Shown: positions 44,697 to 53,800 of the stretch, one piece after another
Numbering within the stretch: the first letter of the stretch is position 1
Layout of the letters: the number at the start of each line of letters is the position of its first letter
DNA from: Melieria omissa
Lineage: Eukaryota > Arthropoda > Insecta > Diptera > Ulidiidae
Reading direction: 5' to 3'
NCBI GenBank assembly: GCA_963971225.1
Contig: OZ020269.1
Coordinates: 35,919,264 to 35,983,263, forward strand
DNA length: 64,000 bases
Notes under the pieces: model-generated
Database searches by the model: none
Seen by the model: the letters and a program-made list of their open reading frames with translations, nothing else
Told to the model about the DNA's origin: nothing
Program-made: the position numbers and the translations under genes

Positions 44697-45554
44697 TTCT
44701 TCTTCTTCTTGTTTGGCACGACAGCCCGATTAACCCTTTCGGTACTTCTTTTTTGTTTTTAACTTTAAAAGTCATTCTTTTCCATTTTATTACTGTTTAA
44801 GCCTACATAATGAATAATCAAAAGTCATTTTTTAAAATATTGTTCGAAAAAGTGGTTTTTGGGCATCATGAAATATGGCATAGTAAAAAATTAAAAAAAT
44901 CGTACAGCCTTAGTGAACTATATTTGGGATCTAACTTTTTTTACACTTACTAAAGCAATAAATACCGACTAGATTACTTACATAAACCTATAAAATAAAT
45001 TGATTTTTGTAATAGAATAAATAAAAGTACAAAGTGACCTCTTTTTGTAAAATACGCAGCTCGATAGGACTGCGCACTTTCTGAACCCTTACAAGTTACT
45101 CGGTACACTAATCAAAATATTTTTTTCATGATTTGGTATAAGAATCTTCAGAGAAAAATACAAAAATTGAAAAATATAGTATCCACAAGTTTTTGACCTA
45201 AAACAGGCACTGAAAGTCCCTTTTCAGTGCCTGTTGGCAGTGCCTATGCTATATGGCATAGAATAACCGAAAGGGTTAAGAGACTAAGGCCTAGCTACCC
45301 GCAACCATCCATGTTGTGCGTGTGAATTTTGACAAGGTTTGAAGGGATCTACAGTTTTTTGCTGATTTCAAACGGCAAGTTGGGCAATTTTTACTCTCAC
45401 AGGTTTGCCATTTCCTGCTAAGAGGACAGCCGCCGAAAGAAAAATTGTTGTTTTTCTTTTTTTTTCGGTGTTAAAGCAACGGAGTATTGAACCTGGGTTC
45501 GTGCGTCGCATTTGACTCGCGGCCCAACGCACTAGCCAGCTGAGCTACGGCGAC
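44697..45554 (-). mobile_element. tRNA-derived SINE, family S2, copy c, with nested MITE
   Basis: Flanked by TATGTTGTAACC (44685-44696, 45555-45566). On minus the head TCGCCGTAGCTCAGCTGGCT and box B CAGGTTCAATACTCC lie at the right end. The 3' end with a (GAA)n tail lies at the left. A TTAA MITE (44734-45275) interrupts the 3' part; the rest sums to about 312 bp, matching copy b. Confidence 0.85.
44734..45275. mobile_element. TTAA-flanked MITE inside SINE
   Basis: Ends CCCTTTCGGT and ACCGAAAGGG with TTAA outside both (44730-44733, 45276-45279). CCC-starting ends plus TTAA indicate piggyBac-type mobilisation. 542 bp, non-coding. Confidence 0.85.
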
Positions 45555-45795
45555 TATGTTGTAACCCCAATTTGTTAAATCCAGAAATTTGTTAAATCGA
45601 ACGAAATTTGTTTGTTTTAAACCATCCTCCTTAAAGAAATAGTCAGTTTTTAACCTGCTGCCTGTTTCATGGAGGCTATTTATTTATTTATTTAATTAAA
45701 TAATCTAGAAATACATTATTCCTTACAGATTATGTAGAACTAGTGAGACCATTACTGTTAATTACTATGTAATTAATTCATTTAATATTAGCTTA

Positions 45796-46113
45796 GCAGC
45801 CGCCGTGGCTCAGTTGGTTAGTGCGTTGGACAACGAGTCAAAGGCAGCAACCGCAGGTTCAAATACTGCCTTTAATAACACCTTAAAAAAATAACGGGAA
45901 ACTCGTTTTCTCTTTCGGTGGCTGTCCTCTCAGCTGGAAATAGCAAACCTCTGGGAATAAAAATTGCCTATGAAAAAGCTCCCAACCTGCCGTTCGGAAC
46001 CGGCATAAAACTGTAGGTCCCTTCCACCCGCGTACAAAAATTCTCACGCAAAATACGGGTGGTTGCGGGAAGCTAGTCTCGCGTAAGCGGGCTGTCGTGC
46101 CAGTCAATTATTA
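45796..46113 (+). mobile_element. tRNA-derived SINE, family S2, copy b (full length)
   Basis: Flanked by a perfect 14-bp duplication TTAATATTAGCTTA (45782-45795, 46114-46127). Head CGCCGTGGCTCAGTTGGTTA, box B-like GCAGGTTCAAATACTGCC, the shared body CTGCCGTTCGGAACCGGC, then GGCTGTCGTGCCAGTC and a TTATTA tail. It sits in the 3' part of the LINE. Confidence 0.9.
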
Positions 46114-46127
46114 TTAATATTAGCTTA

Positions 46128-47194
46128 AAGCAATTTTTAGAGATTGAAAAGTCAATTGCCAAAGAATTTGAGAGCGAATTCAGTTCTTTCAAGGCTCTAT
46201 ATATGGGAGCATGGGAAGCGTACACAGTTCTGACGCATTCAAGTAAGACTATATCATTACTCCGAAGACTTCTAGTAGGAATATGAAAAGAAATGCGCTC
46301 AAGCAGGCATGGGGAATCAATCACTCCACTAATAATGTCGAAAACAAAGGAAAGTGAAAGGATAACCCTCCTACTGTGTAGCGATTTTAAGTTGATTAAC
46401 AGACATCTTGCATCTTAAGAAGGAATAGGATCGACAAAATTCAACGATCTCAATGCAAATCGTACAAACGATTTCTGAATGCGTTGGAGTCTATTGATAT
46501 GACAAACATGATACGGTCTCCAAATAAAGACGGCGTATTCGAACTTACCAGAGTACCAGAGAATTGTAAAGTAATTTCAGAGTATATGGGTCAGTGAAAT
46601 CAGAACCAAAGTGCCGAATGAAGGCTAGTAAAGAATAGGACTTAGCAATGGTGTAATTTAAGTGACTATGAAATAAGAATTTGGAGTCAAAAACTACACC
46701 AAGATCAGAGATTTCATAGGAAGTTTTTAATCGCGAACCATTAATGAAATACGAAGTAGGAATTACGAAACGGGATTTGGAGAAGGACACATGAGAACAC
46801 TTACTAATATTTAGGAGCAATTGGTTTTGATGACACTAAGAAACTACATTGTTGAGATCAGATTGGAGCTTAGCCGAGTCAGAAGGGCTCGCAACACGAT
46901 TAAAGATTTTCAAATCATCCGCATACAAGAGGAATTTCGAAAACTTAAAGCATTCAAAGATATCATTGATAAAAATGACTTGGGGGACACCGGATGAGGC
47001 AACAAAGGATTGGGAGTAAGTTTTGTCAACAACAACTGCACAGTTACGGAGGGAGAGGTACGATTTAACCCACAGTAAGAAAGTGGAATGAAATCCCAAA
47101 CTAGCCAATTTTGAAACTAGGATAGAGTGACTCACTTTGTCGAAAGCTTTTGAGAAGTCAATATATACAGTATCAACTTGAAGACGATCATTAA
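46128..47194 (-). pseudogene. Jockey-type reverse transcriptase, C-terminal half, degenerate
   Basis: From the right, the minus strand reads NDRLQVDTVYIDFSKAFDKV, then SHSILVSKLASLGFHSTF, WVKSYLSLRN, SSGVPQ fused directly to VIFINDIF (a deletion of about nine residues), and the catalytic block FLLYADDLKIF. Further on, LLNISKCSHVSFSKS, ISDLGVVFDSKF and RLQRIQKSFVRFALR give the thumb and connection regions, ending IDSPCLLERISFHIPTRSLR. Frameshifts separate the segments. Confidence 0.82.
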
Positions 47195-47455
47195 CCCTTA
47201 ACCACCTAGCATACGTCTCACAGACCCCCAGGAATTTTTAAGCGTGAATATTTTTACGCCCGAGCTTCGTATAAATGTGTTAGTTCATGTAGATTTTCCT
47301 TGCGCCACTCAGTGCCGCACAACCCCATGTCGCAGTCGGATGTGATCGCGTTTGTCTCTAGTGAGTAAAAAACTGTTGCTAGGAGTCTAGGAGACCCCTG
47401 TTAGGCGGTTACGTGACTTTTTTACATTCATAATTTTTTATTGTTTTGGTTGATA

Positions 47456-47760
47456 ATGGCTTTAAATGACGCAAATATACGGCGGTGGTTGGAAGAAGAT
47501 TTTTCAGACGACGAAAATATACCGAACGATGATCGCAGCGATGTTAAGGCCGATGTAGGCTTTAAATTACAACGTGATATCAGAATGGCTATTCAACGCA
47601 TCCTCCATCGTAACAATGGAACCACTCCATCAGCAGCTCGATCTTGAAGTAGCGCTGAAGAAAGGTTAGCAGTGCGTAAGAACTGCTCTATTTGCGACTC
47701 GAGACAGAAACGCTCCTGGAATGCTCACAAAATCTGTGTTTTGACTTTCGCGAAAAACTG
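47456..47760 (+). pseudogene. piggyBac-like transposase, N-terminus fused to C-terminal Cys region
   Basis: MALNDANIRRWLEEDFSDDE opens with the acidic N-terminus typical of piggyBac transposases and runs to TPSAARS, then a TGA. In the same region AEERLAVRKNCSICDSRQKR and SWNAHKICVLTFAK follow, resembling the C-terminal Cys-rich zinc-binding tail. The DDD catalytic core is entirely missing, so the join is an internal deletion. Confidence 0.75.
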
Positions 47761-47951
47761 AAAGTTAAGGTCTTGCAATTTTGTTTAGGTTTTGTTTTTA
47801 TTGCGAATATTTATTTTTATTTATGTTTTTCGATGACTGAATATATGAAAGAAGGAGCAAAGAAGTACCTACTTTATGTTATTATTATAATGGATCTCAT
47901 TTTCCAAATGTGTTAGTTTATAAGTATAAAATAAAAAATATTGACTTCTTA

Positions 47952-48626
47952 CCGTAGGAACACAATTGGAGCGTATGAGCGTATTTACGTTCGACGTATT
48001 GCGTTGTCAAATTAAATTTCATATATTTCTATGAAAGCGCACACAATTGACGACGCAAGCGTATGAACGTAAAAACGTCGTACGCTCACTTAGATCTATT
48101 TCTATTTTTTACGCCGCGTATGGGCGTATTATTCATTTTTTGACAATTGAAAAACGTATTTTGAGTATTTTATACGTTGCTGCTCACGCTGGAATTGTGA
48201 GCAAGGCAACGTCTGAACCATGGTTCAACTAACAAGGTTGTAGCAAGCCACCGGCTGATCGTTTATCGCTTCTGTCAAAATCGTTGGTGTCAGCAGTGGT
48301 GCGGTGTTGCCGCATCGGTTGAAATGAAAATACCTGACTGAAAACAACTGACTTGAGCACTTTTCCCGTTTTTTCACTCAAATACAGCACCGTCTGGCAA
48401 CAATCACTTTTGTATGTTTTCAGTTTCTCCCTCTTTCGTCGGAAAATGACAGCTGAATTTGACAGTAGCGATAAACGATCCTACCAACAAAATACATGTG
48501 GTTTTTGGTGTTGCGGGGATGCTATTACCTTGTTTATTGTGCCATGGTCTGAACGTATTTCGACAGCGTATTTACGCCGTACGCCGTGTGCCCATACGTC
48601 CATACGCTCCAATTGTGTTCCTACGG
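47952..48626. mobile_element. Harbinger-like MITE with TTA duplication
   Basis: Inverted repeat begins CCGTAGGAACACAATTGGAG at the left and is matched in full at the right, continuing CGTATG. TTA is directly outside both ends (47949-47951, 48627-48629). Subterminal ACGTA/TACGC-type motifs recur (GAGCGTATTTACGT, TATTTACGCCGTACG). 675 bp; no nuclease or Myb ORF recognised. Confidence 0.83.
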
Positions 48627-48830
48627 TTAAATGAAATTTAAATTGAAAACGTTGATTTTCCTGTGCTTTTCTTATTTTAATAAATAATTTAATATGTTCC
48701 TTAACTGATTTTAATTAAAAACTAAAACCTAATTCACAAAATTTTACAAACGCGAATAAGTTTGCGCCGGGGTCTCACAGACGTATGTTAGGTGGTAGTG
48801 TGACAATAACAGGTGCTAGGTGGTTAAGGG

Positions 48831-49489
48831 TTAAAAGCGGACATACATATTTGACCCCAGGCGAAATTAAAAAACGGTTGAGCGGTCGTCTATTTGTGTT
48901 ATTTAGTGTTAATCGCGCTTACAACCCCATAATAAATCAAGAAAAACACTTTTCGGGGCTTTCCCCTTTTCTTTTGTGATTTATGTGCATTTATGTGATT
49001 TATGTACATTTCTTCATGTTTTGTCAGTAAATTATATAACCGTTTGATTGGGGTCATCTTGGCCCCAAAGGACAGCGATCGCTATTTTGAGCAAAGGACA
49101 GACAAAAAGTTAAACAAATATCTTGTTTCATTTCAGCATTTTCAAGATACAAGTATGGCTATGAGTGTACAGTGAAAAAGTCTTCGATGCGCGATTGCCT
49201 CTTTACCGCAAGCAAACTTTTCTGTTTGGCAATTTCTCTTGATTGATTATTGCAGTTTTAAATTTTCAAAAGAAAAAGCCGACCGAACTCAAAACAAATC
49301 CTGTCAAAATTATCAGCAATGCATACAAATATAATTTGAAATGTTGGTAACTTGACGCAAATTTGAAAGTTTTAACGTAACAAAAACAAAAACAATTGAG
49401 GTACCGTTCAGTTGACGAAACCAAATATTCATAGTTATTGTAAAGAATGTGAATAAAAACAATTCGAAGGGTGAAAAACTACATAAATA
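48831..49489. other. Unassigned sequence in the nest
   Basis: Between the piggyBac-like element and the right end of the pogo-like host. GACCCCAGGCGAAAT near 48852 and GGGGTCATCTTGGCCCC near 49050 look like imperfect inverted partners, but no element could be delimited. Confidence 0.35.
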
Positions 49490-49631
49490 TTCGTTAAATC
49501 GAATAGCGAATTGCACTTTTGGTCCTAATATAGAACCATCAATGGAAAAAATTTGGCCGAACGTTAAATCGAAAATTCGTTGAATGGGAAGTTCGTTATA
49601 CTGGGCGTTCACTATATATGTATATGTACTA

Positions 49632-50144
49632 CATGGGCTGAAAAGTCTTTGGCCTGACATAGAGATGGCGCCAAAAATTAAGAATTATTGTGTTGTACAT
49701 GGAAAACCATCCTTAACTTAGATTCTGTCAAAGTTTCATGACATTTGGTTGACTCGTTTTCAAGTTATTGCTTTCGAAGTGACGCTACCTCTGAATTTTT
49801 GTAAACAATGGAAAAAAGTGAATTTCGTGTTTTGATAAAGCATTGCTATTTGATGGGCAAAAATACAGATGTATTATAACATTTATCAAGCCATGCTTTT
49901 GTTTCCACTGTATTTTTGCCCATCAAATAGCAATGTTTTATCAAAACACGAAATTCACTTTTTTCCATTGTTTACAAAAATTCAGAGGTAGCGTCACTTC
50001 GAAAGCAATAACTTGAAAACGAGTCAACCAAATGTCATGAAACTTTGACAGAATCTAAGTTAAGGATGGTTTTCCATGTACAACACAATAATTCTTAATT
50101 TTTGGCGCCATCTCTATGTCAGGCCAAAGACTTTTCAGCCCATG
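49632..50144. mobile_element. Foldback MITE made from the 5' end of a mariner
   Basis: Ends CATGGGCTGAAAAGTCTTTG and the complement, with TA on both sides (49630-49631, 50145-50146). The arms (to about 49869, and from about 49908) are nearly perfect inverted copies of about 235 bp with a 40-bp spacer. Each arm contains a mariner inverted repeat, a 5' leader and the first codons of a transposase (MEKSEFRVLIKHCYLMGKNT, from 49808 on plus). Two 5' ends of a mariner have been joined head to head. Confidence 0.85.
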
Positions 50145-50236
50145 TAGTATATACATGTGTACATATACAAGTATATCATATGTGTGTGCAGTTACTTGTG
50201 AGAATGATATTTTAGTATATAATTTGCATTTTTCAG

Positions 50237-50382
50237 GAATTCCATTTAAAACTATTTGTTACACATTTGTCGGAGTCTCGCTGTTGCTCTTTCCGTGCCT
50301 GTTCGTCGCTCTCGAACTGCGGGAACTTTTACTATATAACGGCATAATCGAACGTTCTCAGTCGCAACCTGCGCGCCCCTGA
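50237..50382 (+). CDS. Candidate terminal exon with one membrane segment
   Basis: A splice acceptor TTTTTCAG at 50229-50236 is followed by an open frame (phase: two bases, then ATT CCA TTT). It reads IPFKTICYTFVGVSLLLFPC, then LFVALELRELLLYNGII and ERSQSQPARP, then TGA. Codon use is GC-rich compared with the flanks and one clear hydrophobic helix is present. I do not recognise the protein. The phase would fit an upstream exon ending in one extra base, such as the 30460-30700 ORF if spliced at CTCA/GTAGGC, but that is speculative. It could also be chance. Confidence 0.4.
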
Positions 50383-50841
50383 CGAATATTCAAGCTCAGC
50401 AGCCCAGAATATTCAATAGCATAAACAAAATGATCTTCTTTTGCACAATGCTAATAGAGATTGCGTTCAAACCTATATATGTATTATGTAATACATACAT
50501 ACAAACATATGTACAAGCTTATGTGCATACATACATACATACATGTATATGCCGTGAAATACTGCCGCAAGCACTATCGATATAGTATATACATATGTAC
50601 ATATAAGCAGTAGCTGCGCTTTCAAATAGCCTATTCATACTTTGTTCATTCTGGATAATTGCTTTGAATGTAGAATGCCAATATTTCCATTTCCATTATA
50701 CTATACCTACTATACTATACTATACTATACTATACTATACTAAACTGTGCTATACAGTTACGTCTGTATGTGCTGGTGTGTGCGCGTATAACAGTTTAAT
50801 GCGCAATATTTGCATCTGTGTTTTTGTTTTGTATTTTCCAG
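50383..50841. other. Intron or intergenic sequence before the Ih exon
   Basis: CATA-type microsatellites near 50495-50545, an ACTAT repeat, and the polypyrimidine tract with acceptor TTTTCCAG at 50834-50841. Confidence 0.6.
50697..50745 (+). repeat. (ACTAT)n microsatellite
   Basis: About eight pentanucleotide units, TACTATACTATACTATACTA type, ending in imperfect units. Confidence 0.85.
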
Positions 50842-53800
50842 CGATAGCAGAGAAAACTTGAACAGCGATCTACAACAGCAGAACCAACAACATCAACAGT
50901 ATCAACATCAACAACGGCAACAGCAACAAAAAAAACAACAACAGCAACAATACCAGCAGCAACACTCACATCCACTTTTGCTGCGGCAGTCTCTGATCAA
51001 CCTTACGAGTGCGCACAACGCCGGCAGTAATATTTGTATTTCGGACCCAAATAGCACTGCGACGTCACATACCACGACAGAGGAGCGCGCCGACCCGTCT
51101 CACAGCAAAAACCTCAAGAGGTTCATTTCCTGCAGCTGCGAGTCGCTCAAGTGCGCGGCGTCGTTAGTTGCCGCCAAGGCTCTGCTTAAGCGCCGTGACC
51201 AGACAGACCCAGACAGCAAGTCGTTGATTTGTTGCAACAACGCCGAGTTCAACGCTGCCTCCTTGGATACTGGGCACAGTGCGGGCTGTGTCAGCAGCAT
51301 CAGCGGCGGCGGCGGTGGTAGTGCCGGTAGCGGTGATGACCAGCGTTCGTTGCGGAGCGAGCACATTGCAAGTCGCCTCAGCGGCGTCTCCAAGCAGCAC
51401 TCGTACGACAGCAGCTTCAGTGGACCGCCGCAGAGCTCGCCTTTAGCCGCAAAAAGTCGCAACCAGCTGGACTGCACCAGCTCTAGTCGCGTGCCAAACA
51501 GTCCAAACAGTAACACCAGCATCGGCGGTCCATCTACCATTTGTGATGACTACAAAGACTTTGTTCGGTTTGCCGCCACCGACAACAACAGTTACGCGCA
51601 CGATGACTTCAAGAATATAGTCGTCCAGAACTTCAGCAATTCCGATCCACTAACGCGTTACAACCCCTTGGGCGGTGACTCGGCGAGCACGTGCTGCTCG
51701 GCCCTCAAACCACACTATAGCGACTGCAACATCTACGCCAAGCAGCAAGCAGAGTACTTTTCGAATTTGAAGAGCGACTTCGACAACAGCGCACAGTACG
51801 GCGGCGATAAGCAGCAGCTGGTAAACAGGACATACATATTCAAGTGTATCGCAAACAGTCCCTCGTTTCTGAAAACAAATCGAATCAAGGAGCAATCGAA
51901 GAAGCTTCGAAATCTGTCGCTGAAAAATCGCACCGTAAAGAAGAAGGGCCAGATCATAGCCAAGTCGAATGCGGTCTCTGACAACTCACTGCATCCCGGT
52001 GACAAGTACCTCAATTTGTATCTATTTGAAAAGAAGAGTTCACAGCAGCAGCAACAGCAGCACGCGCAACCAACTCCGTCAGAGAGCGGAAACGTTGTTG
52101 GGGTCGGCACGAGAACGGTCTTGTCGAGTTCGCCATCAGTGGCGTCCGGACGCCACCAACCCGTAGCGGCGGTGTTGAACAGACAGCAGCAACAACAACA
52201 GCAGCAGCAACAGCAACCACCGCAACCGTCGCATCAGCAGTTCCTGGTAAACGGCTCCGTTAGATCATATCCAACATATCGCTCTTCAATAAAAGGCGAT
52301 TCTAAGGATCCAAGCGCCATTTTCTCACTGGCGAAAAGTCAAAAGAACACGAAGATTAACAACAAAGGCTGCAATCTGAACAGCAACGGCAATAAACTTA
52401 GTGTCAGCACCAACTCGTGCAATAAACTGCACGTGGCTGCATATCCTTATCCAACATCGCCCAAGAGTTCGTTGTCGAGCAATGGCCACCTGAACAAGTA
52501 CTGCCTAACAGACATCAGTCGGCGGAAGACGGCATTCAACCGACAGCTGAGCGCCCCGACCGACTACACACACTCTTCCAGCAACGGATCACACTCGGCT
52601 ACTGAAGCTGCTTGCGAGTCGACGTCGACGGTAGCCAGTGCTGGCGTGGGCTCGGTAACGGGCGGTATAAAGACATCGCTACAGAATTCTGTACTCATAA
52701 AACCGACATCCAATTCGTGCACGAACAGCTTTAATCGGCGGCACATTAAGCGGCAGAAGAATACCAAATTAAATGAAAGGTATGTGGACAAAAGCGTGTT
52801 AAACTTATTCAAAAAAAATATACAAATAATAATATTAATAGTAAAAAAATAAACAAACAACGCCCAGCGAGAAAAGTTTTTAATCACGCGAGATGTTTGC
52901 AGTGCCAAGTCTGAAATTGAATATTTTTCTTTTGGTCCGGAATATGAATGGAAAAGTTATTTCAAACTTTTTTTTACAATTTATTTTCTGCCACTTGTGC
53001 TCGAATCTTGCCGCCCTCATTGTCAATTCAGACGGACCTTATGTCTGTCCCATTTCAAACTATTTAATTTTTAGATTGTAAAAGCTAATTGAAGTTCAAC
53101 GTGCACCCTGCCACCTCGGTATGTAGAGCTAATGCCCAAATTTTGTACAATACCGAAGCTACGATAAATAAATACAATTTTGATTGCGAAGTTAGAAACA
53201 GATAAACGGAACGAAAGTAAAACGAAAACATTGCATCAGCTTTACCTTTACCCTATAATCCGCAAACCATTTAAACAAGCAAAAAGGGTCTAAATTGAAA
53301 GCAACATTCGATACTAAGGAATGGGAAGTCTTCTTCGCAAAAGTTAATATTACTCTACTCGACAAATAATTGGTTAATCGCATGCACCCAAAAATAAAAG
53401 TATCTTTTACTCTAATTTTGGGTCGCTAAACACGAAAATGAAAATAAAAAAAGAAGCGTTTTCGAAAAATGTTCGAAAACCAGTTTTCTTCCTCTTGATT
53501 TAATTATGAGGACATATCTGGAAGAAGAATCATCTGATCAGCACAAGCGGTCCAACGTCCAGAAAGTAACGCCTTATCCTTTCCAATGATATATGGATTG
53601 ACAAAATCAAATAAGATGTGGAGTTATTGACGTTGAAAGATTAAAGAATTGTACCAATTTCAAAAGTGTTAAGCTAATTTTCGATAGTCTTTTACTAGGT
53701 TGGATTTTAATATTTTTGGCCACTTTTCGTAAATAAACAGTTTAAGGTTTTCTCTTATTCCAATCGTACCTCAAAAATATCAGCTCATATATTGCACACC

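Larger units (their letters stand above)
45680..47194 (-). mobile_element. Jockey-like LINE fragment with SINE insertion
   Basis: The 3' end on minus carries an AAATAAATAAATAAAT-type tail near 45683-45700. A degenerate reverse transcriptase fills 46128-47194, and a SINE sits in the 3' untranslated part. The upstream end coincides with the TTAA of the piggyBac-like element; I could not find the LINE continuing beyond 48834, so its 5' part may be deleted. Confidence 0.75.
47195..48830 (+). mobile_element. piggyBac-like element, internally deleted
   Basis: The left end CCCTTAACCACCTAGCA and the right end TGCTAGGTGGTTAAGGG are exact complements, with TTAA outside both (47191-47194, 48831-48834). 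ACGTCTCACAGACCCC and its partner GGGGTCTCACAGACGT lie subterminally. Inside are both ends of a transposase gene, with the centre lost, and a Harbinger-like MITE (47952-48626). Confidence 0.88.
44659..49614. mobile_element. pogo-like element hosting a nest of insertions
   Basis: The left end CAGTGGACGTCAAATATAAC pairs with a right end whose complement reads TAGTGAACGCCCAGTATAAC. TA lies on both sides (44657-44658, 49615-49616). Recognisable host DNA (TTAAATCGAACGAAA and relatives) occurs only near 45570-45600 and 49490-49614. The space between is filled by SINEs, a LINE, and piggyBac- and Harbinger-like elements. The pairing over 5 kb rests on 15-20 similar bases plus matching inner motifs. 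Confidence 0.6.

Noticed and set aside
51100..52220. Minus-strand ORFs opposite the Ih N-terminal exon
   Set aside because: They are shadows of the Gln/Ser-rich coding exon (poly-Cys, Leu and Ala frames from CAG repeats) and have no independent support.
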